A stretch of DNA of 64,000 bases from RYN-230 sp963717125 (GCA_963717125.1 CAVQVG010000017.1:186001-250000); one strand, 5' to 3'; counted from the stretch's first letter, positions 7,470 to 16,856 are shown. The notes: a model not told the origin generated them from the letters alone. Numbers and translations: made by a program.

Positions 7470-9007
7470 TTGCCGGTCAAGGCCAGGGTTACCGCTGTCC
7501 CAGCGGCTGAGCAGCAACCGCTGGGCCGTTTCCTCCGCTCCGACAGCGAAGCCGGGCCCGCGGTCATCGCGATACCCGTGCGCAGCCCGGACGAGCCCGG
7601 TGCGGCGCCCGTTCCCGGCGCTGGCGCCAGCGAGCTGGACAGTTATCTTCCGGTCCAGGCGGCCGACATCATCGCCAGCGGCGAACTGACCGGCCGGCCC
7701 GGCGAGATCACGCAGACCATCATCCAGCTGGGCGGCCGCCCCTGCACCGTCCTGCTCCTCGGCGTCGGGGACGCCGCGCCCGGCGCGCTGCGCCGGGCCG
7801 GGGCGGCGCTGGCCCGGCGGCTGCCGGCAGGCCGGAGCGCGCTGTGCACCGCGGTCCTGGCCGAGCCGGACGAGTCCGTGCAGGCGTTCGTCGAAGGCCT
7901 GCTGCTCGGCAGCTACCAGTACACGCTGAAATCCACTCCGCCCGAGCCGCCGGGCCGGCCGAGGTCCGGCTGGTGGTGTCCGGGCCCGCGGACCGGACAA
8001 CCCTGGTCGCGCGGGCCGTCATCGTGGCCGAGGCGGTGGCGCTGGCCCGGGATCTGGCGAACACTCCGTCGATGACCAAATCCCCGGCCTGGCTGGCTGA
8101 CGAGGCCACCCGGATCGCGGCCGCCTGCGATCTGTCCTGCCGCGTGTGGACCGAGGCCGAGCTGGCCCGCGACCAGTTCGGCGGACTGCTCGGGGTGGGG
8201 TCCGGGTCGGTCCGGCCGCCCCGGCTGATCGAGCTGAGCTACCAGCCGGCGCACGCGCAGCGGCACGTCGTGCTGATCGGCAAGGGCATCACGTTCGACA
8301 GTGGCGGCCTGTCGCTCAAGCCCAACGACGGCATGAAGCAGATGAAGACCGACATGGCGGGCGGGGCCGCGGTGATCGCCACCATGTCGGCTCTCGCTCG
8401 GCTCGGCGCCCCGGTCAGGGTGACCGGTCTGGTCGCCGCGGCGGAGAACATGCCATCCGGCACCGCGCTGCGGGTGGGGGACGTGATCCGGCACTACGGC
8501 GGGCGGACGGTGGAGGTGCTGAACACCGACGCGGAGGGCCGGCTGGTGCTGGCCGACGCGCTGGCGTACGCGGACACCGTGCTCGCCCCGGATGTCATGG
8601 TCGACCTGGCCACGCTGACCGGGGCCGCGCGGGTGGCGCTGGGCGCGGTGCTGGCGGCGCTGTATGCCACCGACGACGAGCTGGCCACGGAGCTGCTGGC
8701 CGCCGGGACGCAGAGCGGTGACCGGCTGTGGCGGATGCCGCTGGCCGAGGACTACCGGGACGGGCTCGATTCACCCGTCGCCGACCTGGCCAACGTGGCC
8801 GGCGGGGCGGGCCGGGCCGGGTCCATCGACGCGGCGCTCTTCCTGCGCGAGTTCACCGGCGGCCGGGCCTGGGCCCACCTGGACATCGCCGGGGCAGCCC
8901 GGGCCACCGCCGACGACGGCGAGAACACCAAGGGCGCGACCGGATTCGGTACCCGGCTGCTGCTGCACTGGCTGACAGCCGGTGCCCCCTTCCCGGCTAC
9001 CGCTTGA
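7470..9007 (+). pseudogene. pepA: Leucyl aminopeptidase (M17), split by a one-base frameshift
   Basis: Residues 1-155 (ending SYQYTLKST) read in one frame and the rest, from AGPAEVRLVVSGPAD onward, reads one base back. The break lies within about 7930-7965. All catalytic elements of the M17 domain are intact in the second part: LIGKGITFDSGGLSLKP, KTDMAGGAAV and LNTDAEGRLVLADAL. With one base restored the protein would be about 512 residues, normal for the family. The family enzyme cleaves N-terminal residues from peptides with two metal ions. The start is a TTG at 7470 just after DUF3117. The break is either a real mutation or a base lost in sequencing. Confidence 0.88.
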
Positions 9008-9626
9008 CCGCAGCCAAGAGCCCGTCGCCGACCGGCAGCAGCACCGGCACCAGGCGCTCATCCTGCCTGACCTGCTCGGCCAGGTCCCGGATGGCCAGTG
9101 TGCCGGGATCGGACCGGCTCAGGTCCGCCACCCGGCCGCCGTATAGCGCGTTGTCGAACGTCAGCACCCCACCGGGACGCAGCAGGCGCAGCGCGGCGGC
9201 CAGATAGTCCGGGTACTCCTGCTTGTCCGCGTCGCAGAACACCAGGTCGTAGCCGCCGTCGGTGAGCCGGGGCAGCACGTCCAGCGCCTTCCCGCTGATC
9301 AGCCGGAACCGGTTGGCTGGGAAACCCGCCTCGGTGAACGCCTTGCGGGCCAGCCGCTGGTGCTCCGGCTCGGCGTCCACGCTGGTCAGCACGGCGTCCG
9401 GGCGCATGCCGCGGAGCAGCCAGATGCCCGAGGTGCCGCAGCCGGTGCCGATCTCCACCACCGACCGGGCGTTGATGGCGGCCGCGATGAAGCGGAGCGC
9501 CGCGCCGGCGGCCGGCCCGACCGGGGTCGCCCCGCCCACCTCGGCGGCCGCCCGGCGCGCGGCCAGCAGTGGCTCGTCCTCCTGGAGGTAGTCCTCGACA
9601 TAGGCGAGATTGGCCTCAGCGCTCAC
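8997..9626 (-). CDS. SAM-dependent O-methyltransferase, Rv1220c type
   Basis: A 209-residue class I methyltransferase of the catechol O-methyltransferase type: VVEIGTGCGTSGIWLLRGM is the SAM motif, LTSVDAEPEHQ the acidic strand end, and DLVFCDADKQEYPDYL the metal-binding region. It starts at GTG 9626, divergent from sigE, exactly as Rv1220c is divergent from sigE in Mycobacterium tuberculosis. Its 3' end overlaps the aminopeptidase stop by 11 bases. The substrate is unknown. Confidence 0.9.
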   Translation of the reverse strand: MSAEANLAYVEDYLQEDEPLLAARRAAAEVGGATPVGPAAGAALRFIAAAINARSVVEIGTGCGTSGIWLLRGMRPDAVLTSVDAEPEHQRLARKAFTEAGFPANRFRLISGKALDVLPRLTDGGYDLVFCDADKQEYPDYLAAALRLLRPGGVLTFDNALYGGRVADLSRSDPGTLAIRDLAEQVRQDERLVPVLLPVGDGLLAAVKR

Positions 9627-9708
9627 AATGGGCTGCCTTCCCGGTGCGTGCGTATTCCCAGTCCCGGCAGCCTATCGTCAGGCGCTGTTGGTAACGGCCC
9701 GTGACCCG

Positions 9709-9735
9709 GGAACTAGCTGGGCGGGCTGCGACGTT
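9709..9735 (+). promoter_or_regulatory. Candidate ECF-type promoter of sigE
   Basis: GGAAC (9709-9713) and CGTT (9732-9735) are separated by 18 bases, and the first element sits in CGGGAACTA. This matches the GGAAC...CGTT signature of ECF sigma factors related to SigE, about 107 bases before the sigE start. It suggests autoregulation. Confidence 0.6.
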
Positions 9736-9842
9736 GACACTGACGCGAGCCGGGCCCGAACCGGCCGCAGCTGGTGCGGAGAGGGGATGCCTGCGGCACC
9801 ATGGTGGTACAGGCGCACGGCACGTGTCAGGAGAGCGAGACA

Positions 9843-10460
9843 GTGGGCGAGCTCGCAACCACCCCAGACGGGGCATCCGAGTGGACGCCCCCGTCCTGGG
9901 AAGAGATCGTGCGGGAACACTCGGCCCGGGTGTACCGCCTGGCTTACCGGCTTACCGGCAACTCCCACGACGCGGAGGATCTCACCCAGGAAGTCTTCGT
10001 CCGGGTGTTCCGCTCGCTGTCCAGCTACACCCCGGGCACGTTCGAAGGCTGGCTGCACCGGATCACCACCAACCTGTTCCTGGACATGGCCCGGCGCAAG
10101 CAGCGGATCAGGTTCGAGGGCCTGGGTGACGACACCGAGCAGCGGCTGCGCGGCGGTGAGCCCACCCCCGCGCAGGCGTTCGACGAGCGGCACCTCGACG
10201 GCGACATCCAGGCCGCGCTCAAGGCGCTGGCCCCCGAATACCGGGCCGCGGTCGTGCTCTGCGACATCGAGGGCCTCTCCTACGAGGAGATCGCCGACAC
10301 GCTGGGTGTGAAGCTGGGCACCGTACGCAGCCGGATCCACCGCGGCCGCGCGCAGCTCAGGACCGCGCTCGACCACCGCCGTCCGCGGCGCAGTGGGCTG
10401 GCCGCCACCGCACCGGCGCCTGTGGGGGAGGTCGTCGTTCCGCTGGTCGGTGACCGGTGA
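9843..10460 (+). CDS. sigE: ECF RNA polymerase sigma factor SigE
   Basis: Region 2 is at residues about 20-95 (VYRLAYRLTGNSHDAEDL then TQEVFVRVFRSL, and GWLHRITTNLFLDMARR). Region 4 is at about 130-185 (YRAAVVLCDIEGLSYEEIA, LGVKLGTVRSRIHRGR). These are highly like mycobacterial SigE, which controls envelope and oxidative stress genes. I use GTG 9843, with AGGAG nine bases upstream; ATG 9801 is an in-frame alternative. The stop overlaps the anti-sigma start by 4 bases. The gene order O-methyltransferase/sigE/anti-sigma/.../tatB/mrp supports the assignment. Confidence 0.93.
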   Translation: MGELATTPDGASEWTPPSWEEIVREHSARVYRLAYRLTGNSHDAEDLTQEVFVRVFRSLSSYTPGTFEGWLHRITTNLFLDMARRKQRIRFEGLGDDTEQRLRGGEPTPAQAFDERHLDGDIQAALKALAPEYRAAVVLCDIEGLSYEEIADTLGVKLGTVRSRIHRGRAQLRTALDHRRPRRSGLAATAPAPVGEVVVPLVGDR

Positions 10461-11092
10461 GCCATCTGGGACAGCGCATCTCCGCCCTGATCGACGGGGA
10501 GCTGACGGATGCCGAACGGGACCGGGTGCTCACCCACCTGGCGGGCTGTGATGCCTGCCGGCAGGAGGCGGTGGCGCTGCGCGCGCTGAAGCGGCGGATG
10601 CACTCGCTGGGTGAGGCCATGGTGGACGCCGCGCTGACCGGGCGGCTGATGGCGATGTCCGCGCCCGGTACGGGCAGCGGCTGGCCCGGCCGGGCGCCGT
10701 GGCGGCCCAGGTCCGCGTTCCCGGCCACCCGGCTGCTCACCGCGGGCCTGCTGGCTTCCGCGATGACCGGGCTGGGCGCTACCGCGTTCTTCGTGGGCGG
10801 CCAGCCGCAGACCCCTGGGCCCAAGGTCACTCCGGCGGTGGACACCTTCCTGGTCCAGCACGCCGTGGTGACCGGCGACATACCGGTAGCCCCGGCCGCG
10901 GCGGCGGCCAGCCCGGCCGGCCCGGTCAGGCCGGCCAGCCCGGCCGCGCCCCGGGCAGGCCACGCTAGCCACGCCAGCCGGGCCAGCCACGCCGTGCCCA
11001 GCCACGCTGTGCCCAGCCACGCCGTGTCCAGCCACGCCGTGCCCAGCCACCGGCCCGGCCCGGTCCGCGCATCGGCGACCCCGGGACCGTGA
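10457..11092 (+). CDS. rseA: Zinc-finger anti-sigma factor (RseA-like) of SigE
   Basis: A 211-residue protein: the N-terminal zf-HC2 domain has HLAGCDACRQEA (the H-x3-C-x2-C zinc motif), residues 95-117 form a single membrane helix (LLTAGLLASAMTGLGATAFF), and the outer tail is Ala/Pro-rich with SHAVP repeats. It is translationally coupled to sigE by a GTGA overlap. It should hold SigE at the membrane and release it on stress. Confidence 0.85.
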   Translation: MSHLGQRISALIDGELTDAERDRVLTHLAGCDACRQEAVALRALKRRMHSLGEAMVDAALTGRLMAMSAPGTGSGWPGRAPWRPRSAFPATRLLTAGLLASAMTGLGATAFFVGGQPQTPGPKVTPAVDTFLVQHAVVTGDIPVAPAAAAASPAGPVRPASPAAPRAGHASHASRASHAVPSHAVPSHAVSSHAVPSHRPGPVRASATPGP

Positions 11093-11100
11093 GCTGACCG

Positions 11101-12318
11101 ATGTTCTCCCGCACGACACCGGGTGACCGGGCTGCCCCCGAGCACGATCCGCTGCACCTGCGCATCGCCACCGCCGTGATGGTCCTCGGCCTGATCGCCG
11201 GCGGGGCGGCCGTGGTGTGGCGCGACATGGCCACCCGCAACGGCCTGCTGCTGACCGGCGCGGCCGGCCCGGGCGGCGCACCCAGCCAGGCGCTGCTCAA
11301 ACTGCCGTCGGGCACGCTGACCCCAGGCGAGACAGGCAACGCCGGGCTGCGCTTGCTCAGCGAGGCGGCCGCCGCCTGCCGCCAGGTCTCCTACCAGGGT
11401 GTACAGGTCACCGAGTGGCACGGGGCGGACGGCAGCCTGATATCCGTGGTGAACGTCTGGCACCAGCGGGATCACCAGACGCTGATCCAGGCGGCGGCGG
11501 TACCGGCCGACCAGGCCGCGCAGCCGCTCCGCGCGGCCCGCGCGGCCGACCCGGATCCGGCTTCCGCCGCCGCCGCCGCTCAGCGCGGCCCGGAGGGGGT
11601 CATGAGCATGACCCCGCAGCTGGTCGCCCTGCTGGCGGCGAACTACCGGGTCGCGGTCGGCGGCCTGGGCTGGGTCGCGGGCCTCGCCCAGGAAGTGGTG
11701 CTGTATCGCCGCGGTGGCCGGGTAGCCGCCCGGTTCTGGCTGGACAGCGTGACTAAGCTGCCGCTGCGCCGGGAGACGTTCGACAGCAGCGCCCGGCTGG
11801 TCACCCAGGACACGTTCGTCAGCCTGAAGCTGGGCGTCCCCGCCACCACCCAGCTGCCCGCCACCGGGACCATGCCGTCGAGCACGCCGCTGGCCAGCGC
11901 GCAGCTGGTCCGGCTGCGCGCGGCGGGCTGGCCGCTGCCCGGCCGGCTGCCCGGCGACCTCACCCTGGTCCAAGCCGACCAGACCAGCACCCCTGCTGGC
12001 CCGATAGTCGATCTCGCCTACTCCGACGGCCTCTCGGTGATCTCCCTGTTCCTGCAGCGCGGCCACCTGCCGCCCGCGATGAACGGCTGGCAACAGGTGG
12101 CGGTCCGCGGTCAGCCGGTCTACACGGCTGACCCGGACCAGCGCAGCGTGGCCTGGTCGGCCCACGGTTTCGTCTACACGATGATCGCTGATGCGCCGGC
12201 GCAGACCGTGGATGAGGTGGTCAGCGCCCTGCCGCACACCGGGAAGGCCGGTGGTTTCCTCGGCCGGATGGACCGCGGCCTGCACCGGGTCGCGTCCTGG
12301 TTCAACCCGTTCCGCTGA
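11101..12318 (+). CDS. RseB/MucB-like exported sensor protein of the SigE locus
   Basis: The 405-residue product has one N-terminal membrane helix (about residues 20-42, IATAVMVLGLIAGGAAVVW) and an extracytoplasmic body. The body begins GLRLLSEAAAACRQVSYQGV, the typical start of the MucB/RseB fold, followed by strands such as LISVVNVWHQRD and PLRRETFDSSARLVTQDTF. RseB proteins bind the anti-sigma factor outside the cytoplasm and gate its proteolysis. Mycobacteria have the HtrA protease gene here. The ATG is 8 bases after the anti-sigma stop. Confidence 0.75.
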   Translation: MFSRTTPGDRAAPEHDPLHLRIATAVMVLGLIAGGAAVVWRDMATRNGLLLTGAAGPGGAPSQALLKLPSGTLTPGETGNAGLRLLSEAAAACRQVSYQGVQVTEWHGADGSLISVVNVWHQRDHQTLIQAAAVPADQAAQPLRAARAADPDPASAAAAAQRGPEGVMSMTPQLVALLAANYRVAVGGLGWVAGLAQEVVLYRRGGRVAARFWLDSVTKLPLRRETFDSSARLVTQDTFVSLKLGVPATTQLPATGTMPSSTPLASAQLVRLRAAGWPLPGRLPGDLTLVQADQTSTPAGPIVDLAYSDGLSVISLFLQRGHLPPAMNGWQQVAVRGQPVYTADPDQRSVAWSAHGFVYTMIADAPAQTVDEVVSALPHTGKAGGFLGRMDRGLHRVASWFNPFR

Positions 12319-12455
12319 CCGGCCCCGCCCCCAACCGGTGCCGCCCGGCCCAGGACGCACGAGTTTGGGGGGCGGCGCAGCCGCGATAAGGGGTTTACAG
12401 TGGGACCCAGACCGTGCGCGCCGCCACGGTGGCGTACCTGGCGTGGAGAACTAAC

Positions 12456-12827
12456 GTGTTCCTCGACCTGAACTTTACCAAGATCCTGTTTCTGGCCGTC
12501 GTCGCCATCGTGGTGTTCGGCCCGGACCAGCTGCCGAAGATGGCCTCGCAAGCCGGGCGCACGCTGCGCGAACTGCGCCGGCTGGCCGACGGCGCCACCC
12601 GGGACATCCGGGAGGGACTGGGGCCCGAGTTCGAGGACTTCGACCTGCGGGACCTGCACCCGGGTAACTTCGTGCGCAAGCACCTGTTCGAGGACGAGAT
12701 GGACGGCAGTGCGGCCGCGGCCGCCGCCGCGGCCGCGGATCCGGCGGAATACGCCGCCGACCGGCGGGCAACCGCCACGCTGGCCCGCGAGGAGCAGCCC
12801 GCGCCGTTCGACTCCGAGGCCACCTGA
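12456..12827 (+). CDS. tatB: Sec-independent protein translocase subunit TatB
   Basis: A 123-residue membrane protein: one N-terminal helix ending in the TatB signature FGPDQLPKMA, an amphipathic helix (RTLRELRRLADGATRDIREG), then a low-complexity acidic and Ala-rich tail. TatB recognises twin-arginine substrates with TatC. I use GTG 12456 with GGAGA seven bases upstream. Position between the SigE locus and mrp is as in mycobacteria. A likely client in this window is the Tat-type phosphoesterase at 44413-45810. Confidence 0.9.
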   Translation: MFLDLNFTKILFLAVVAIVVFGPDQLPKMASQAGRTLRELRRLADGATRDIREGLGPEFEDFDLRDLHPGNFVRKHLFEDEMDGSAAAAAAAAADPAEYAADRRATATLAREEQPAPFDSEAT

Positions 12828-12906
12828 GGCCGCCCAGCCGCCTGGCCCGCCCGGCCGCTGAGCCCCGCGCGGCCGCTGAGCCCGCGCGCCCACTCAGCGC
12901 GCTGCG

Positions 12907-14055
12907 CTAGGCCGGGGTCAGCCCCAGCCGCCGCCCGGCCAGCCCACGGGACCGGCTCACCAGGCCGTTCGCGATCCCGGACAGCTGCTGCGCGGCCGCC
13001 GACCCGGGGTCGCTGAGCACCAGCGGCACGCCCCGGTCGCCGCCCTCGCGGAGCCGCACGTCGATCGGCACCTGGCCGAGCAGCGGCACGGTCGCCCCGG
13101 TCACCCTGGTCAGCGCGTCCGCCACCGTCCGGCCGCCGCCGGAGCCGAAAACCTCCACCGGCTCACCGCAGTGCGGGCAGGCCAGCGCGGACATGTTCTC
13201 GATGACCCCGGTGATCCGCTGGTGCGTCTGCACCGAGATCGCCCCCGCCCGCTCGGCCACCTCCGAGGAGGCCAGCTGCGGGGTGGTGACCACGAGCAGC
13301 TCCGCGGTGGGCACGAGCTGGGCGACGGAGATGGCCACGTCCCCGGTGCCCGGGGGCAGGTCCATCAGCAGCACGTCGAGATCGCCCCAGTACACGTCGG
13401 CCAGGAACTGCTGCACTGCCCGGTGCAGCATCGGGCCGCGCCACACCACCGGCGCGTTGCCCTGGGTGAACATCCCGATGGAGATGACCTTCACGTCGTG
13501 CGCGACCGGCGGCATGATCATCTGCTCGACCTGGGTGGGCTGCCCGGTGACACCCAGCATCCGGGGCACCGAGTGGCCGTAGATGTCCGCGTCGAGCACG
13601 CCGACCTTCTGCCCGGACGCGGCCAGGGCGGCGGCCAGGTTCACCGTGACCGAGGACTTGCCCACCCCGCCCTTGCCGCTGGCGACGGCGAACACCTTGG
13701 TCAGCGACGTCGGCTGGGCGAACGGGATCTCCTTTTCCGGCCGGCCGCCGCGCAGCCTGCCCTGCAGCTCCCGGCGCTGCTGCTCGCTCATCACGTCCAG
13801 CTCCACCCGGACCCGGGATACCCCGGCCAGCTGGCTGACCGCGGCGGTCACGTCCCGGATGATGGTGTCCCGCAGTGGACAGCCCGCCACGGTCAGGTAG
13901 ACATCTACCCGCACCACGCCGTCGGCGCCGACGTCCACGGCTTTGACCATGCCGAGTTCGGTGATCGGACGGCGGATCTCGGGGTCGATCACCCCGGCCA
14001 GAGCCTGAGTGACCTGCTCAGGCGTGGGGAGGGCGGAGACAGTGGGTGTAGCCAT
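12907..14055 (-). CDS. mrp: Mrp/NBP35-type iron-sulfur carrier ATPase
   Basis: The 382-residue protein has an N-terminal MIP18/DUF59 domain (residues about 5-85, VIDPEIRRPITELGMV) and a P-loop ATPase with deviant Walker A GKGGVGKSSVTVNLA. It also has DLPPGTGDVAISVAQ and the cluster-holding CPHC motif (residues about 293-296). It carries and delivers iron-sulfur clusters. It converges on tatB. Confidence 0.95.
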   Translation of the reverse strand: MATPTVSALPTPEQVTQALAGVIDPEIRRPITELGMVKAVDVGADGVVRVDVYLTVAGCPLRDTIIRDVTAAVSQLAGVSRVRVELDVMSEQQRRELQGRLRGGRPEKEIPFAQPTSLTKVFAVASGKGGVGKSSVTVNLAAALAASGQKVGVLDADIYGHSVPRMLGVTGQPTQVEQMIMPPVAHDVKVISIGMFTQGNAPVVWRGPMLHRAVQQFLADVYWGDLDVLLMDLPPGTGDVAISVAQLVPTAELLVVTTPQLASSEVAERAGAISVQTHQRITGVIENMSALACPHCGEPVEVFGSGGGRTVADALTRVTGATVPLLGQVPIDVRLREGGDRGVPLVLSDPGSAAAQQLSGIANGLVSRSRGLAGRRLGLTPA

Positions 14056-14143
14056 GCCCTCATGCTACGGAGGGTCGCGCGTAGCGTCGAACGCGGTCCG
14101 CGGCCGCCGGCCCCCGGCCTGGTCAGGTCACCGGCTCATCGGC

Positions 14144-14581
14144 TCACCGATGCGCGGGCGAGTCGGTATCTGAATTCTCACCCGGGGTCAGCCGGTAGAC
14201 ATTGCCGGCCTGCGCCCACTGCTCTGCGGGAGACGGCGATCCGGGGCTGGCGGGCTCATTCAGGCGGCCCGCGAGCAGCGCGCCGATGATTGCCGACCAT
14301 TCCGCGGAGCCCGGTTCCACCCGGCCCACCCGGGCGGTCCAGCACACCAGGCCGCCGCCGGTGTCCTTGCTCGGCACCTGAACCGTGACCTGGCCGGCCG
14401 TCGCGAGCCCGGGCACGTCCTGCTCGCCCGGGCCGGTCAGCACGTAGGCCGCCGCCTGCCAGACGTGCCACACCGGCCGGGGCCGACGCTGGCCGGGGAC
14501 CGTGATCCAGATCAGCCCGGCCCGCTTGGTAGCCTCCGCGATGAGGGCGAGCCGGCCCGCGTCCGGCTGGTGTTCTGCCAC
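14144..14581 (-). CDS. Conserved hypothetical protein, possible split-barrel fold
   Basis: A 145-residue soluble protein with no signal or membrane segment. The sequence contains LIWITVPGQRRPRPVWHVWQ, a mid-region QVTVQVPSKDTGGGLVCWTA and SAEWSAIIGALLAGRLN. This alternation of strands with a W-rich ligand-like region is reminiscent of pyridoxamine-phosphate-oxidase-like barrels, but I do not recognise the family with confidence. It is divergent from the CoA lyase gene. Confidence 0.55.
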   Translation of the reverse strand: MAEHQPDAGRLALIAEATKRAGLIWITVPGQRRPRPVWHVWQAAAYVLTGPGEQDVPGLATAGQVTVQVPSKDTGGGLVCWTARVGRVEPGSAEWSAIIGALLAGRLNEPASPGSPSPAEQWAQAGNVYRLTPGENSDTDSPAHR

Positions 14582-14618
14582 CGGATCAGGGTGTCACGAT
14601 CGTCAGGAGGCCGTGCGA

Positions 14619-15608
14619 ATGCCGCAGCCGTACCGTCCGCGCCGGACCTGCCTGGCCGTGCCCGGCAGCAGCCCCCGGTTCCTGGCCAAGGCCCGGGGCC
14701 TGGCCGTCAACGAGGTCTTCCTCGACCTGGAGGACGCGGTGGCCCCGGCGGCCAAGCCGGCCGCGCGGGGCGCGGTGGCCGCGGCGCTGAACGCGGGCGG
14801 CTGGGGCGGCAGGGCCCGCGCGGTGCGGATCAACGACGTGGCCACGCCCTGGGCCTACCGGGACGTGATCGAGGTGGTGGAGGAGGCCGGGGCCAACCTG
14901 GACGTGATCGTGCTGCCCAAGGTCGCGGCCCCGGACCAGGTCCGCTGGCTCGACCTGCTGCTCGGCCAGATCGAGCAGGCCGTGGGCCTGGCTGTGGGCG
15001 GGATCGGCATCGAGGCGCAGATCGAGGACGCCCGGGGGCTGGTCGAGGTGGACGCGATCGCGGCCGCGTCCGGCCGGCTGGAGGCGCTGGTGTTCGGCCC
15101 GGCCGACTTCATGGCCAGCATCGGCATGCGCTCGCTCCAGGTGGGCGCCGAGCCGGAGGGCTACACCGGGGGCGACGCGTACCACTACGCGCGGATGCGG
15201 ATCCTGGTCGCCGCGCGCAGCCGGGGGCTGGCCGCCATCGACGGCCCGCATCTGGCTATCCACGACATCGACGGGCTGCGGCGCGGTGCCGCCAGCGCGG
15301 CGGCGCTCGGCTACGACGGGAAATGGGTGCTGCACCCGGGCCAGGTCAACGTGGTCAACCAGGCCTTCTCCCCGGACCAGGACAGCTATGACCGGGCCGA
15401 GCAGATCCTGGACGCCTACGCGGAGGCAACCGGCGTGCAGCATCGCGGCGCGGTCATGCTCGGCGACGAGATGATCGACGAGGCGTCCCGCAAGCTGGCT
15501 ATGGTCACCGCGGCCAAAGGCCGCGCGGCCGGCCTGGCCCGCCGCGCGCCCTCAGCCGAGCACCCCCCAGCCGGCCAGCGTCTCGGCCAGCCCGCTGGTC
15601 AGGGGTAG
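14619..15608 (+). CDS. HpcH/HpaI aldolase/citrate lyase family protein (CoA ester lyase)
   Basis: The 329-residue TIM-barrel enzyme has RRTCLAVPGSSPRFLAKA, EVFLDLEDAVAP (the metal/CoA region), and GIGIEAQIEDARGLV with the catalytic glutamates, then FGPADFMASIG. Such enzymes cleave malyl-CoA, citramalyl-CoA or citryl-CoA. The ATG at 14619 is 8 bases after AGGAGG. The C-terminal 19 residues overlap the converging Nudix gene by 57 bases and are Pro/Gly-rich, so they may not be essential. Confidence 0.9.
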   Translation: MPQPYRPRRTCLAVPGSSPRFLAKARGLAVNEVFLDLEDAVAPAAKPAARGAVAAALNAGGWGGRARAVRINDVATPWAYRDVIEVVEEAGANLDVIVLPKVAAPDQVRWLDLLLGQIEQAVGLAVGGIGIEAQIEDARGLVEVDAIAAASGRLEALVFGPADFMASIGMRSLQVGAEPEGYTGGDAYHYARMRILVAARSRGLAAIDGPHLAIHDIDGLRRGAASAAALGYDGKWVLHPGQVNVVNQAFSPDQDSYDRAEQILDAYAEATGVQHRGAVMLGDEMIDEASRKLAMVTAAKGRAAGLARRAPSAEHPPAGQRLGQPAGQG

Positions 15609-15968
15609 GCGGCCCAGCTCGGCCGGGCTGACCCAGCGCGCCGCGTCGGCATCATCGCCCGCGGCCAGCGTGCCCCCGGTGACCGTGGCGGCATAGTCCC
15701 TGATCTCCATCACCGCGTCCGGCGGCCACGGGCGCTCAACGCCCCCGACTAGCTGGTCGCACCGGACCTCGAGCCCGGTTTCCTCGCGAATCTCCCGGAT
15801 CACCGCCTGCTGGTCACTCTCCCCGGGCTCCACCCGGCCGCCGGGCAGCGACCACCGGCCCGCCTGCGGGGGATGACCGCGCTTGATCAGCAGCAGGCGT
15901 CCGGCCGGGTCCTTGATGATCGCCCCCACGCAGGGGATCCGCCGCCCGTGCCCAGTGTCCTCGCCCAC
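15552..15968 (-). CDS. Nudix hydrolase
   Basis: A 138-residue Nudix protein with a complete box, GGRVEPGESDQQAV followed by REIREETGLEV, around residues 44-68. It hydrolyses a nucleoside-diphosphate derivative; the sequence resembles small MutT-like housecleaning enzymes. The start is GTG 15968. The last part overlaps the CoA lyase gene tail to tail. Confidence 0.9.
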   Translation of the reverse strand: MGEDTGHGRRIPCVGAIIKDPAGRLLLIKRGHPPQAGRWSLPGGRVEPGESDQQAVIREIREETGLEVRCDQLVGGVERPWPPDAVMEIRDYAATVTGGTLAAGDDADAARWVSPAELGRLPLTSGLAETLAGWGVLG

Positions 15969-16031
15969 GGCAGCAAGTATGCAGGTCGCGGTGCTTGACG
16001 TGAGCGCTGCCGCAGATCAACGTCGATACAC

Positions 16032-16657
16032 ATGATGAAGGATCCGGTCTGCCCGCGCTGCCAGGGCGCGCTGAGTGAGCCCAGCGCCTGGCACAGCGCG
16101 TGGCAGTGTGACCTGCACGGCGCGGTCCAGCCGCTCCGGATGACCCGCACCCCATCGCCGGGCGGGCTGCAGGCTCTGCTCAAGGCAGCCGCCGTGCCGG
16201 TGTGGCTGCCCTGGCCGATCCCGCTCGGCTGGCTGGTCACCGGGTTCACCGGGCCGGCGACGACCGCAGCGGAACCCGCGGCTGCGTGGTCGCGCTGTCC
16301 GGGCCCAATCCGGTTGGCGGCCCGGGCGAGATGCTGCTCGTCTCCGAGGAACCCGGCCTCGGCCTGGGCGCCGGGCTGGCCGGGCTGACCGGTCCCGATC
16401 CTGGCGAGGGATTCGCCACCGGGCAGCCGCACGCGCTGATCCAGTTCGGCAACCACGAGTTCCCGCTGTGGAGCGTGGACGCGCCCGGCGCCGCGGCGTT
16501 CGCTGGCGAGGTGCTCGGCACGTGGCTGTGGATCATCTTGTGGCCGGACACGGCCGGCACCCTGCTGCTGGAAACGCTGATCCTGCGCGACCTCCGCGAT
16601 CCGGGCCAGGACCTCGACCTCCCGTTCGGCGCGAAGTCCCCGCAGCTGCCTGGCTGA
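16032..16657 (+). pseudogene. DUF6758-like protein, split by a one-base frameshift
   Basis: The N-terminal 75 residues (VCPRCQGALSEPSAWHSAW and VPVWLPWPIPLGWLVTGFT) and the C-terminal part (AGDDRSGTRGCVVALSGPNP, VLGTWLWIILWPDTAG) belong to one conserved actinobacterial family but sit in different frames. The join is near 16250-16260. Restoring one base gives about 208 residues, the usual size. The two CxxC cysteines of the N-terminal zinc ribbon-like segment are partly present (CPRC). The function of the family is unknown; it usually precedes a PHP gene, as here. Confidence 0.75.
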
Positions 16658-16796
16658 CTGGCCCGGCACGGGCAAAGCCCCCGCGGCCACCTGGCTGACT
16701 GGCCCAGCACGGGCAAAGCCCCCGCGCCTGCCTGGCTGACTGGCCCGGCGCAGCAAAGCCCCCGCGCCTGGCTGGCTGACCGGCCCGGCAGGGGCG
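16649..16796. repeat. Tandem 41-bp repeat between the DUF6758 and PHP genes
   Basis: About 3.6 copies of a unit beginning CCTGGCTGACTGGCCCGGCA and ending in a GCAAAGCCCCCGCGCC block. The DUF6758 stop codon lies inside the first copy. Confidence 0.85.
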
Positions 16797-16856
16797 TTGA
16801 GTGCTAATGGGCCGGTGGAAGCGGAAGCGGACCGGAGCACCGTACGATGTGCGGTC

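Noticed and set aside
7930..7965. Programmed ribosomal frameshift in pepA
   Set aside because: No slippery heptamer or downstream structure stands out, and pepA genes are not known to use one; indel is simpler.
10357..12360. 667-residue open frame opposite the sigE/anti-sigma/RseB genes
   Set aside because: It runs antisense to three well-supported genes and has no recognisable domain.
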